Part shown: positions 39,002-47,953 of the stretch, one piece after another | Position numbering within the stretch: the stretch's first letter is position 1 | Layout: each line of letters begins with the position of its first letter | Virus record (IMG/VR): IMGVR_UViG_3300044635_001413 | Coordinates: 1-64,000 of that record | Length of the DNA stretch: 64,000 nucleotides | Direction: 5' to 3' (one strand) | DNA from: a virus | The notes under the pieces: generated by a model | The model's database searches: none | Seen by the model: the letters and a program-made list of their open reading frames with translations, nothing else | What the model was told of the DNA's origin: nothing | Program-made: the position numbers and the translations under genes

Positions 39002-39163
39002 ATGAAAAGAATTCACACACTGTTGTTACTGAATCCAAGTTATTGTAAATGGGGATCTGAGCGTTTAGCTATTAAAACAGGTTTAGCGGTATCAACTATT
39101 AATCGGTTTAAAAAAACAGAATTATTTAAACAAATTAAATCAAATTATTTAAGAGGATTGTAA
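39002..39163 (+). CDS. Small HTH-type protein (53 aa)
   Basis: It reads MKRIHTLLLLNPSYCKWGSE, then RLAIKTGLAVSTINRFKKTE, which fits a helix-turn-helix (turn at TGL, recognition helix VSTINRFKK), ending YLRGL. It has its own promoter element and an intrinsic terminator whose stem contains the stop codon. This is a monocistronic regulator-like unit; the target is unknown. Confidence 0.6.
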   Translation: MKRIHTLLLLNPSYCKWGSERLAIKTGLAVSTINRFKKTELFKQIKSNYLRGL

Positions 39164-39174
39164 TCCTCTTTTTT
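39151..39174 (+). terminator. Rho-independent terminator overlapping a stop codon
   Basis: AAGAGGATT pairs with AATCCTCTT (7-9 bp) and is followed by four Ts. The TAA stop of the small HTH gene lies inside it, and the HNH-like gene starts 3 nt later. Confidence 0.8.
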
Positions 39175-39176
39175 CT

Positions 39177-39566
39177 ATGGGAAAGGTTTCTAAAAAGAAT
39201 ATAGAAAATAATGAAAAACAATGGTTGTTTTTTTACACATTACTTCAATCAAAGGGAAAGTTTTCTGAAATATCAGGGGATCCATTATACGGAGAGTTAA
39301 ATTCAACATGGTTTCATCATATTTATCCTAAATCTAAATATCCAAATTTACGATATTGTCCTGAGAACATTATCATAGTAACTCCAGATGAGCATAATGC
39401 TATTGAACTTGGTCAAAGTTTTCCAGAGTTAGAAAAAAGAAAAAAGAATATAGCTGAAAAATACGATATATTAATAGAAGATACTAAAGAATATTTAAAT
39501 GAGTATTTAAATCCAATTTACGAACATGTTAAGTCAAAGACAAACTTTTTCAAAAAAAGCAATTAA
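39177..39566 (+). CDS. HNH-like endonuclease (129 aa)
   Basis: The core resembles a small HNH domain: FSEISGDPLYGE (usually where a Cys pair or turn sits), then STWFHHIYPKSKYPNLRYCP with the double His and Pro-Lys-Ser, ENIIIVTPDEHNAIE with Asn and the distal His. The His-Asn-His spacing fits (H-H...N...H). The family cuts DNA using one metal ion; free-standing copies in phages are homing endonucleases or packaging helpers. It sits in a mobile-looking island with a GIY-YIG-like gene. Confidence 0.7.
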   Translation: MGKVSKKNIENNEKQWLFFYTLLQSKGKFSEISGDPLYGELNSTWFHHIYPKSKYPNLRYCPENIIIVTPDEHNAIELGQSFPELEKRKKNIAEKYDILIEDTKEYLNEYLNPIYEHVKSKTNFFKKSN

Positions 39567-39804
39567 ATCAATCTTAAAAGATTTAGATTTTGAAAAGATT
39601 CATAAAAAGTATAGAAGAAAAATTGTAAAAACAAATTTAGTCGATTTTGTTTTTGAAGTAATAGCGGAAGATTATCATATCTCTTTAGAAAAAGAAACAT
39701 CTAGCATATTACTTATTTCTACAGACAATTTTGAGGAATATTTGAGTTATATATTTCAATTCTACGACATATTAAATGAAAATAATGAAAAAACCAACGA
39801 TTAA
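39526..39804 (+). CDS. Hypothetical protein (92 aa)
   Basis: Starts MLSQRQTFSKKAIKSILKDL and contains DFVFEVIAEDYHISLEKETS, then LLISTDNFEEYLSYIFQFYD. Charged, alpha/beta composition. It overlaps the HNH-like gene by 41 nt (a later in-frame start is not available before residue 90) and the exonuclease by 29 nt. No family recognised. Confidence 0.5.
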   Translation: MLSQRQTFSKKAIKSILKDLDFEKIHKKYRRKIVKTNLVDFVFEVIAEDYHISLEKETSSILLISTDNFEEYLSYIFQFYDILNENNEKTND

Positions 39805-40534
39805 ACGATTATATTTTGATATAGAGACTTCCTATAATATAGGTTCTTTTTGGGGATTAGGAAAACAATATATATCATATCAAAATATAATTCATGAAAG
39901 AGCTATAATCTGTATATGTTACAAATGGGAACATGAAAATACAGTACATCATTTAACATGGGACGCTTCTCAAAATGATAAAAATATGCTTGAAAAGTTT
40001 TTAAAGATAGCAAATCAAAGTGATGAATTAGTTACTCAGAATGGAGATAATTTTGATATTAAATGGTTAAGAACCAGGTGTTTATATCACGGTATTCCAA
40101 TGTTTCCAACATATTCGACATTAGATACTTATAAAAAAGCTAGATCTGGATTTAAATTTAATAGTAATTCATTAGATTATATGGCTCAGTTTCTAAAAAT
40201 GGGAAGAAAGAATAAAATGTCTTTATCAGATTGGGATGATATAATCTTAAGAAAAGATACTAAAGCTTTACAAAAAATGGTTACATATTGTAAAAAGGAT
40301 GTAACTTTATTACAGAATATCTATAAAAAACTATCTCCATATATTACCCATTCTACTCATCATGGAACGTTACAAGGAAAATCTACAGTATCTTGTCCAG
40401 AATGTACTAGTGATGAAATGGTTGTCTCTAAACATAGAGTAACCGCAGCAGGTATTAAGAAAATACAATTACAATGTAAATCATGTGGAAAATATCACAC
40501 AGTTTCAGAAACAAGTTTAAATAAAACAAAATGA
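39776..40534 (+). CDS. 3'-5' exonuclease (DnaQ-like) with zinc ribbon
   Basis: 252 aa. DEDD motifs are visible: Exo I YFDIETS (Asp15, Glu17), Exo II NGDNFDIKWL (Asp94), Exo III YCKKDVTLL (Asp175, tyrosine type, DEDDy). After a linker the C-terminus carries CPEC (207-210) and CKSC (234-237), a four-Cys zinc ribbon not usual in DnaQ proofreaders but found in some stand-alone phage exonucleases. It would degrade single strands or proofread replication. A second ATG three codons in (39785) is equally possible. Confidence 0.82.
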   Translation: MKIMKKPTIKRLYFDIETSYNIGSFWGLGKQYISYQNIIHERAIICICYKWEHENTVHHLTWDASQNDKNMLEKFLKIANQSDELVTQNGDNFDIKWLRTRCLYHGIPMFPTYSTLDTYKKARSGFKFNSNSLDYMAQFLKMGRKNKMSLSDWDDIILRKDTKALQKMVTYCKKDVTLLQNIYKKLSPYITHSTHHGTLQGKSTVSCPECTSDEMVVSKHRVTAAGIKKIQLQCKSCGKYHTVSETSLNKTK

Positions 40535-40722
40535 AAATAGATCACACTATTGAAATCTTATTACAAGGTATAAGTGCATATAAAGAAAAAATATCAAATA
40601 TTATCCTTTTTTATGACAAACCGTTGCCTAAAGCAGCAGTAGAAGAAATAACAGAATATGAAGAAAAAATTAAAGAATTAAAAAATGTAATGGATTTTTT
40701 AGAAAAATATAAAAATAATTAA
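40531..40722 (+). CDS. Small coiled-coil protein (63 aa)
   Basis: Helical throughout (MKIDHTIEILLQGISAYKEK, then EEITEYEEKIKELKNVMDFL), overlapping the exonuclease gene by 4 nt and followed 23 nt later by a terminator. It could be a binding partner of the exonuclease. Unrecognised. Confidence 0.5.
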   Translation: MKIDHTIEILLQGISAYKEKISNIILFYDKPLPKAAVEEITEYEEKIKELKNVMDFLEKYKNN

Positions 40723-40745
40723 AATCAATTATCAACTTGTCTTTT

Positions 40746-40773
40746 AACCACCTGTAAAATCAGGTGGTTTTTT
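40746..40773 (+). terminator. Rho-independent terminator closing the accessory island
   Basis: AACCACCTG pairs perfectly with CAGGTGGTT around TAAAAT, followed by a T run. It ends the nucleotide-metabolism transcript before the second virion block. Confidence 0.9.
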
Positions 40774-40811
40774 AATTTTTAAAATTAATTGTCATTCACA
40801 ATAAAAATTAG

Positions 40812-40825
40812 TAACTTATATTGTA
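40812..40825 (+). promoter_or_regulatory. Promoter-like motif, second exact copy
   Basis: TAACTTATATTGTA is identical to the motif before the portal gene (13819-13832). It lies 25 nt before the ATG at 40837 and after a terminator, just where a new transcript must begin. Confidence 0.6.
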
Positions 40826-40836
40826 CTTTTATAGTT

Positions 40837-41379
40837 ATGGAAGATAATATTAATAAGCAGAACTTTATTTTAGAAAAGCTTTTAGATAAAGCCAAGGATA
40901 GAGGAGCTGTATATAAGTACCCATTAAAAATGGAAGATATCCCTAAAATGCCTCGTTTTAGAGATACTGATTTTAGATATAGGGTTGTTGAAGAAGCTTA
41001 TAATCATTGGAGAGCTGATATTAATAATCAAAGTAGAATAAGTAAGTTTACTATAAGAGATTTTCAGCGTGTATGGAAATATATAGCTGATGAGTTATTT
41101 GCAGAGTTAGAGAATAATTTTCAAGGAGTAAGATTACCAGAACAGCTTGGAGAGATGTATATAGGAGTTCCTCCTAATTTAGAATATTATGTAATTGTAA
41201 ATAGACCTAATCATAAGCATATTGTCTGGCGTAATAAAGTTAAATATTGCAATGTTAATTTAAGATATTGTTACTTTAGTACTTTTCATAAAAGATATCG
41301 ATCAGCTATGTTAAGGGATGATTTTTATAAAAGTGCAAAAGAGAAAATGCATATATTTCCTCATAAAAAAAATAATTAA
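40837..41379 (+). CDS. Structural-block hypothetical protein (180 aa), start reassigned
   Basis: The frame extends to 40789, but the promoter motif occupies those codons. The ATG at 40837 (MEDNINKQNFILEKLLDKAK) lies 25 nt after the motif's first base, as for the portal gene, and is chosen. The protein is basic with many aromatics (FRYRVVEEAYNHWRADINNQ; RRYRS-type end). It heads the second virion block and overlaps the next gene's start. A tail-assembly or connector role is inferred from position. Confidence 0.55.
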   Translation: MEDNINKQNFILEKLLDKAKDRGAVYKYPLKMEDIPKMPRFRDTDFRYRVVEEAYNHWRADINNQSRISKFTIRDFQRVWKYIADELFAELENNFQGVRLPEQLGEMYIGVPPNLEYYVIVNRPNHKHIVWRNKVKYCNVNLRYCYFSTFHKRYRSAMLRDDFYKSAKEKMHIFPHKKNN

Positions 41380-42047
41380 TGTTAGTATCAGAAGCCATAT
41401 CTCAAGTAAAAAATGATTTAAAATTAGTTCATGCTGATAAGCGTGTCACTAATAAATTCATTTATTCATTGTTAACTAAACATGCTGCTTGGTTGATTAA
41501 ACGAGAGTCTGATCAATTACGTTTAATTAAGTCTGATAATATATGGCAAACATTACATTGCATAGAAACAATAGATGTTCCTACTACTGATCCTTGTTGT
41601 AAGTTTAAATCAAAGTGTTCTATATTAAGAACTAAAGATAAACTACCTGAAACTTTTGAAGATAGTTGGGGAATATTAGTGAAGCACGTAGCTTCTATTG
41701 ATAATTCTCAGGATTTACATCCTATTAAGATGTCTGAATGGACTAGAAAATTAGATAATCCTAATTTTAAATATGATAAAACTAAATATTATTTTTATAA
41801 AGATGGATATCTTTATTTTCCTAATATAACCTGGAAATTAGTTACGATTACTGGATATTTTAAAGATGATATAACTAAATATAATTTATGTGATGAAACA
41901 TCTCAAACTTTAAATTGTTCTATATTAGATACGGAATGGAGAGTTCCTTTACATTTACAATCTATGATTATAGATTCAGTATTAAAAGAATTGACAGCAA
42001 CTTATCTTCAGATTCCTTCACAAGAAACAAAAATTGATAAACAATGA
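41379..42047 (+). CDS. Ring/connector-type protein (222 aa)
   Basis: The N-terminal helices LVSEAISQVKNDLKLVHADK and FIYSLLTKHAAWLIKRESDQ look like the opening of crAss-like connector proteins that stack below the portal. The middle is beta-rich with a Cys pair (TDPCCKFKSKC), and the end returns to helix (LQSMIIDSVLKELTATYL). Overlap with both neighbours (1 and 4 nt) marks a coupled assembly module. The layer it forms cannot be told by eye. Confidence 0.55.
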   Translation: MLVSEAISQVKNDLKLVHADKRVTNKFIYSLLTKHAAWLIKRESDQLRLIKSDNIWQTLHCIETIDVPTTDPCCKFKSKCSILRTKDKLPETFEDSWGILVKHVASIDNSQDLHPIKMSEWTRKLDNPNFKYDKTKYYFYKDGYLYFPNITWKLVTITGYFKDDITKYNLCDETSQTLNCSILDTEWRVPLHLQSMIIDSVLKELTATYLQIPSQETKIDKQ

Positions 42048-42937
42048 CATTAGATCATATAAAATATATAACTTTTTCTCAATTAATGAGTTCAGTAGAA
42101 TCTGATATGGATTCTTTTGCGGATTCAGGAATGATTGATAGATCTAAGTATATCAAAACAGTAAGGAAAGTTAATTCAGATTTAGGTATTAGAATAAATA
42201 AAGAAAAAGAAAAGGTATTACCTATTAAAAATTATAAAATTCAATTACCTGATGATTTTGAATATTTACAATTAGCTCTACTTTGTAAAGAAAATCCAAC
42301 TTCATATAGTGTATCTGATTCTGTAGATCCCGCTAAATTAGTTCCTGTAGTTACTTCTTGTAATATTCCGAGTGGTTGCAGTCAATGTCCTAAACCATCA
42401 TGTTCAGGAGAAGGTTCTGTTAATTTATGTGGTAACTGTTATAAGATCTATGAGTATCAAGCTCAAGATTTAACTATTGTATATGACACAAATTGTCCTG
42501 TAAAATTAACAAAAAGAAGTCATAATTATTGCGCAGATTCATGTTTAAACCTATTATGTTCTTCTGACAAGTATAAATATACATTAGACTTAGATGATAG
42601 AATTATGACTATATCAGGAATTAAAGAAGGGTATGTTTATATTAATTATTTAACTGATATGGTAAATGATGATAATGAGGTTTTAATTGTAGATCATCCT
42701 TTAGTTAATGATTTTTATGAATATTCCGTAAAGGAAAAGATGTTAGAGAATTTTTTATTAAATTCTGATGCTGATGTAGCTAATAAATTAAAATATGTAA
42801 TTGATCAAAAACGATTAGCTCGAATTGAAGCTATGAATTTTGTCTATATGCCAGAGTATACAGAAATAGTAAGTTATCAAAATGCTAAAAGACAAAACTT
42901 TTATAATAGATATTTTAAAGCATTTGAACGATACTAA
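42044..42937 (+). CDS. Ring/tail-tubular-type protein (297 aa)
   Basis: A helix-rich N-terminus (ITFSQLMSSVESDMDSFADS) is followed by a beta region and a Cys-rich insert around residues 105-175 (SGCSQCPKPSCSGEGSVNLC). The end is helical (EYSVKEKMLENFLLNSDADV, then QKRLARIEAMNFVYM). The helix-beta-helix plan matches P22 gp4/T7 gp11-like tail tubular or connector proteins that adapt the portal to the tail. The cysteines may form disulphides in the mature tail. It overlaps neighbours on both sides. Confidence 0.55.
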   Translation: MTLDHIKYITFSQLMSSVESDMDSFADSGMIDRSKYIKTVRKVNSDLGIRINKEKEKVLPIKNYKIQLPDDFEYLQLALLCKENPTSYSVSDSVDPAKLVPVVTSCNIPSGCSQCPKPSCSGEGSVNLCGNCYKIYEYQAQDLTIVYDTNCPVKLTKRSHNYCADSCLNLLCSSDKYKYTLDLDDRIMTISGIKEGYVYINYLTDMVNDDNEVLIVDHPLVNDFYEYSVKEKMLENFLLNSDADVANKLKYVIDQKRLARIEAMNFVYMPEYTEIVSYQNAKRQNFYNRYFKAFERY

Positions 42938-43362
42938 TGACATTATCTAAATACATATATGTAGATGCACAGTATGAATATACTTTAGAGATTATTTTTA
43001 CAACGGATGTAAAACGATCTTTGAAAGCACTATATAAGAAATGGGATTTAGATGAAGAACCAGATGATTGTGAAGCATGTACTGTAACATGTCAATATGA
43101 GGATCATAATGATATAACTAAGTATGCATTAGTGTTTAATGTAAATAATTTATCTCATAATATTATATCTCATGAGCTTTTACATTTAGCTTGTTTTATT
43201 TTAGATGATAGGAATATAGATTTAAAAGGAGGTAATGATGATTATGAAAATGCAGCTTGGTTAATTGGACATTTGACTGAAATAGTATATCAAGCTATAT
43301 CTAAAGAAAAATATAAAATCAAACCAACTGCAATCAAAGCAAAAATTAAAAAAATTGGATAA
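42937..43362 (+). CDS. Zincin-like metalloprotease candidate (141 aa)
   Basis: ISHELLHLACFIL contains HELLH at residues 79-83, an exact HExxH zinc-protease motif in a helix preceded by a strand (ALVFNV), as in minimal zincins. His112 or Glu115 in NAAWLIGHLTEIVY may be the third ligand. Cys-rich text DDCEACTVTC lies near residue 50. The gene is locked between connector genes and the muzzle-like gene by 1- and 8-nt overlaps, so a maturation or ejection role in the tail is suggested. Activity is inferred only from the motif. Confidence 0.6.
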   Translation: MTLSKYIYVDAQYEYTLEIIFTTDVKRSLKALYKKWDLDEEPDDCEACTVTCQYEDHNDITKYALVFNVNNLSHNIISHELLHLACFILDDRNIDLKGGNDDYENAAWLIGHLTEIVYQAISKEKYKIKPTAIKAKIKKIG

Positions 43363-46300
43363 ATCTTCTTTAAATAATTACACAAATTATCCCAGTAAAG
43401 GATTAAACATGGATTACTCAGAAATGAGTAATAATAAAGACATGTGGGTATATGCTAGAAATGTAGTTTTAAATTCTCAAAATGGAGATCTTCTTCATAT
43501 AGAAAACGAACCTTCTACATTACATTGTGTTGATTTTCCATATACATATATTAGCTCTATCAAATTAAAAGATAACAGATATGCTGTATTTACAACAGAT
43601 AATTTTTATTCTGAAATAGGTATATTTGATGCTCAAAATTGTAGTTATTCTAGATTAGTAAATGACAGTTGTTTAAACTTTTCAACTGATAATCCTATAT
43701 TTGGTCATTCAAAAGAAAACTATGATGGATCAGAATCTATATATTGGGCTGATGGACAACGTAATGAATTAAGAACTTTAAATATATCAAAGATTTCATA
43801 TAGATATACTGAAGATGATGACAATTGTAAAACTAAAACATATTCTACAGATTTAGATTGTAATGAATTATCTTTTACAAAAAAAATAAATATCCCAGAA
43901 ATTAAATCTGAAAAAGGTTCATTTGGTACATTAAAAAACGGAACATATCAATTTGCAATAGCTTATTCATCTAATAATCAACGTATTACAGATTATTTCT
44001 CTACTACTCATCCTGAACAAATATGGTCTCATAATAAGAGTAACGGTTCAATTGATATTACAATATCTAATTTAGATGTTGATTTTGAACGATATCAATT
44101 ATTAGTAATAGCCAATATAGATAATCAAACTATCTATAAAATATTAGGAGAATACAATATTAATCAAGTTAATCATTCTATTATAACAATAGAAAAACCA
44201 GAACATATATCTATTCCTCAAGAAGAAATATCTATTAAAAGAACTTATTATCAAAAAGCAGATTATTTAGTTGCAAATGATCAGTTTTTATTTTTAGCAG
44301 GAGTTTCTTCTAGAAAAGAATTAAATTATCAAAAACAAGCTTTAGACATTGTTTCTAAATATGTTGTATATAGAGTTCCTTTAGATCACTATTCTACATT
44401 TAATGATCCAGGTTATTATAGAGATGAAGTTTATTCCTTTTCTATTCAATGGTTATATGATGATGGTGAATGGTCTTCTTTAAGTCATATTAAAAATAGA
44501 GATGCTAAATCAGTTGAACTCCAAACAGTATATGGGGATGATACTTTTTCAGATACAGAATGTTCCAAACCTAGTCCAAATTATTATTGGCAAATATATA
44601 ATACTGCTGAAAAACCTTCTTTTAAAAATCAAGAATTTTTAACATGTGATAGAACTATATTATCAGAAGGTTTAATGGCTTATCATGAATCTACTGATTT
44701 ATATCCTGATAATAAGTCGTTATTTGGAGAATATTCTTGTACGCCAATTAAACATCATAAATTTCCTGATGAATCTATTGTTCCTCGTTATACTGTTTTA
44801 GATGGTAGAGTTTACTTAAACATATTAGGTGTTAAGTTTGAAAATATTTCACATCCTATCGATGAAAATGGACATATCCGCAAAGATATAAAAGGGTATA
44901 GAATTTGGAGAGGAGACAGATCTAATAATAGAAGTGTTATAGCTAGGGGTGTATTTACGAATGTCAGAGAATATACTGATCAAAAAACAAAAAAGACATT
45001 TAAGTATTCCAACTATCCTTATAATTATACTAAATCTGATTTATTTATATCTGAAAAACAAACTTATAATAAGCAGAATGGAGAAAAAGATTATATAGCT
45101 CCAAAAACAGTTAAAACTGATGAATTTACTTTTTATTCTCCACATTGTTTATTTGACAGAGTTGGATTAGGAGATTATGTAACTTTTAATAGTCAAGAAA
45201 CAGCCAATGTTGAAGGTTTTTTCAGTTATGTAAATAAACATCCTAAAGCTAAATTATTATCAGATAAAGTTATTTATTATGCTACTGTAATTGGTGCTAT
45301 TGATGGTGTAATGAGAGCTTTTGTAGGAGCTAAAACTGAAACAAAATATACAGACGGTTCTGTAACCACAGAAGCAGGTACAGGAGGAAAAGTAGTTTCA
45401 TACCGTCAAATGAAACAAGTCCAAAGAACTAATGATATATTAAAGTCTGTAGCTAATTTAGATGCTGGATCAGGTTCAGCAGCTGAAAAAGCATTATTAA
45501 AAGCGTTATCTTCATTAGCTAAATTTGGAGCATTTGCTTATTTTATGGCTGAAACAGCTCAAAAAGTAATTGATACAGTATATAATGTAACATCATGGAA
45601 AGAATATGCTATACAATATAATTCCAGAGCTTTTTTTAATATTCAAAATATAATTAAAAAAGAGAATTATAGAAGACGTATTGATACTTATCAATATTTA
45701 TCATCAGGATTAAATACATTAGTTGCTTCACCTACAGAAACATATAATAATTTATATAAAGAAGATAATGTATTTATAAAGTTAAATAAATCTGTTAAGT
45801 TATTAACAGGAGATAATTCTCAAATTTTAATTTCTAAATCTAATACTTGCGGAGAGGTTGATGTACCTATTGAGACTAAAGCTACTTTATATTATGGAAC
45901 TGTAAAACGAACATATCCTAATCAATATGGTCAATTAGATACAATTAATTATGTAGCTACCAATGGGACTTATTATAAAGTAGATGCAAATCCTTCATTA
46001 TTAACTACTTATTCTACTGGGTTAATATTAGGAGGAGATTGTTATATTAATAAGTTTTCTGTCAATAATCCAACTGATTTATTTTCAGATCCATTATATG
46101 AAGTACCAGATGGATTTCCTTATAACTATAGAAATTATAAAGCATTAGCGTATCCTAGATTCTGGGCTGATACTACTCCGTATGAGTTTTTAAATATCAT
46201 TCCTACTCCAAGTATTACAAATAAATCATCATTTCCAAAAGAATCAAATCTACCAAGACAGAAATACAATTTAGATTGTAAGAACAAAAAAGGTTTTTCA

Positions 46301-47953
46301 TTAATTAATGATTCTCATTTTTATACATCTATAAATGGTGTATTTGAGTTTATTGTTGAATCAGATTATAATTTAGATTTAAGAGATTGGAAAAAAAGTA
46401 AACCTGATTTTTATACTCAGAATCCTGATTTAAAGCATTTGTTTAAAAATAAAGGTTCTGAGAGAGGATTTGAAGAATTTATATATGATAAGAGTTTATC
46501 TAAGAAAATGAACGATGAATACTTTTATCAACAAGCTTTAGATTATGATCCGACCACGGATCATCCTTATAAAAAGAATAAGACTGTTTATTCTTTACCT
46601 GCATTTGTTGATCAGAAGTTTGATAGTTGGTTAACTTTTCTACCAAATAATTCATTTAATTTTTCAAATTCCCAATTTGGGAACTTAACTTCTATTCAAA
46701 TTATTAGTGATCAGAAGTTATTATTTTTATTTGATAAATCTTCTCCATATATAACACCTGGAAGAGCTGAATTAAAAACAGTAGATAATGAAACGGTATA
46801 TTTAGGAGACGGTTCTTTAATTCGAGATCCGAGACCTTTATTGATAACGGATGATAATTTTGGAAACTGTCAATCTCGATATGCGTTTAATAATACAAAG
46901 TTTGGATTTTTTTATCCTTCTCAAAGAAAAGGTAATTCTTTTCAATTTTCATCTAATTTAGATGAGATATCAAGAAATGGAATGTATTTCTTTCATAGTA
47001 AAGAATTACCTTCTAAGTTATTACAATCTTTTTCTAATTATAAAAATAATGATAATCCTTTTAATGGTGTAGGATTAACATCTGCGTATGATCCAATTAA
47101 AGAAATATATTATTTAACAAAGATTGATTTTGTTCCTATATTTACAGAAATTACATATAATGAAAAAGATAATAGATTTTATTATAACAATAAACAAGTG
47201 TCCTTATCTGATAGAAGATATTTTGCTGATGCTGGGTGGACTATATCATATAGTCCTTCATTAAAAGCTTATATCTCTTTTCATGATTATAAACCTGTTG
47301 AATATTTAGTAGGGGAAAGAAACTTTTTTTCTGTAATTAATCATAATAATAAATCTTCGATTCATCAACATAATGTTAGGTGTGATTCATATTGTAACTT
47401 TTATGGAGTAGATTATCCACATGCTTTTACATTACCCATTAATAATGGTCCTGAAGTTCAAGTATTAAATTCAATAGAGTTTCAGTCAGAAACTTATTTA
47501 TATAATAATAATTGTAGAGATAGATACCATGTTTTAAATGAATCTTATAACAAAGCATTAATATATAATACTGAACAATGTTCAGGATGGTTAACTTTAA
47601 ATGCCAAACAAAAACAAAAGATGTCACAACATCTTAAATACGATAAAGTTAATTTTAATAATTCAACACAATCTTATGATATTTATGTAGATAAAGTAGA
47701 ACAAAAATATAGATTTAATCAATTTAGAGATATTTCTATAAATAGAAGTTTATCACAACCTTTATTATTAACAGATCATACAGGTTATAATTTCATCTTA
47801 AATCCTTTATCGATAGATTATAATAAATCTATATATGAAAAAACTTTATTTAGGCATTCTCATTCTAGATTATATTTAGAAAGAACTGTTTCTGGTCCTA
47901 ATAAATTAATATTTTATTTATCAAATTCTCAACAAGTTAATTCTCCAAGATAA
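43355..47953 (+). CDS. Muzzle/tail-hub-like giant protein (1532 aa)
   Basis: The start codon is TTG at 43355, giving NYTNYPSKGLNMDYSEMSNN; this N-terminus, with N-x-Y-SKGLNxDxSE, is typical of the very large crAss-like tail proteins related to P22 gp10-type hubs. The rest is beta-rich and aromatic, with one hydrophobic/helical insert near residues 640-760 (VIYYATVIGAIDGVMRAFVG, then AAEKALLKALSSLAKFGAFA). The position after ring-type genes and before cargo genes matches the muzzle of crAss-like tails, the final channel segment that binds ejection proteins and fibres. Confidence 0.68.
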   Translation: MDKSSLNNYTNYPSKGLNMDYSEMSNNKDMWVYARNVVLNSQNGDLLHIENEPSTLHCVDFPYTYISSIKLKDNRYAVFTTDNFYSEIGIFDAQNCSYSRLVNDSCLNFSTDNPIFGHSKENYDGSESIYWADGQRNELRTLNISKISYRYTEDDDNCKTKTYSTDLDCNELSFTKKINIPEIKSEKGSFGTLKNGTYQFAIAYSSNNQRITDYFSTTHPEQIWSHNKSNGSIDITISNLDVDFERYQLLVIANIDNQTIYKILGEYNINQVNHSIITIEKPEHISIPQEEISIKRTYYQKADYLVANDQFLFLAGVSSRKELNYQKQALDIVSKYVVYRVPLDHYSTFNDPGYYRDEVYSFSIQWLYDDGEWSSLSHIKNRDAKSVELQTVYGDDTFSDTECSKPSPNYYWQIYNTAEKPSFKNQEFLTCDRTILSEGLMAYHESTDLYPDNKSLFGEYSCTPIKHHKFPDESIVPRYTVLDGRVYLNILGVKFENISHPIDENGHIRKDIKGYRIWRGDRSNNRSVIARGVFTNVREYTDQKTKKTFKYSNYPYNYTKSDLFISEKQTYNKQNGEKDYIAPKTVKTDEFTFYSPHCLFDRVGLGDYVTFNSQETANVEGFFSYVNKHPKAKLLSDKVIYYATVIGAIDGVMRAFVGAKTETKYTDGSVTTEAGTGGKVVSYRQMKQVQRTNDILKSVANLDAGSGSAAEKALLKALSSLAKFGAFAYFMAETAQKVIDTVYNVTSWKEYAIQYNSRAFFNIQNIIKKENYRRRIDTYQYLSSGLNTLVASPTETYNNLYKEDNVFIKLNKSVKLLTGDNSQILISKSNTCGEVDVPIETKATLYYGTVKRTYPNQYGQLDTINYVATNGTYYKVDANPSLLTTYSTGLILGGDCYINKFSVNNPTDLFSDPLYEVPDGFPYNYRNYKALAYPRFWADTTPYEFLNIIPTPSITNKSSFPKESNLPRQKYNLDCKNKKGFSLINDSHFYTSINGVFEFIVESDYNLDLRDWKKSKPDFYTQNPDLKHLFKNKGSERGFEEFIYDKSLSKKMNDEYFYQQALDYDPTTDHPYKKNKTVYSLPAFVDQKFDSWLTFLPNNSFNFSNSQFGNLTSIQIISDQKLLFLFDKSSPYITPGRAELKTVDNETVYLGDGSLIRDPRPLLITDDNFGNCQSRYAFNNTKFGFFYPSQRKGNSFQFSSNLDEISRNGMYFFHSKELPSKLLQSFSNYKNNDNPFNGVGLTSAYDPIKEIYYLTKIDFVPIFTEITYNEKDNRFYYNNKQVSLSDRRYFADAGWTISYSPSLKAYISFHDYKPVEYLVGERNFFSVINHNNKSSIHQHNVRCDSYCNFYGVDYPHAFTLPINNGPEVQVLNSIEFQSETYLYNNNCRDRYHVLNESYNKALIYNTEQCSGWLTLNAKQKQKMSQHLKYDKVNFNNSTQSYDIYVDKVEQKYRFNQFRDISINRSLSQPLLLTDHTGYNFILNPLSIDYNKSIYEKTLFRHSHSRLYLERTVSGPNKLIFYLSNSQQVNSPR

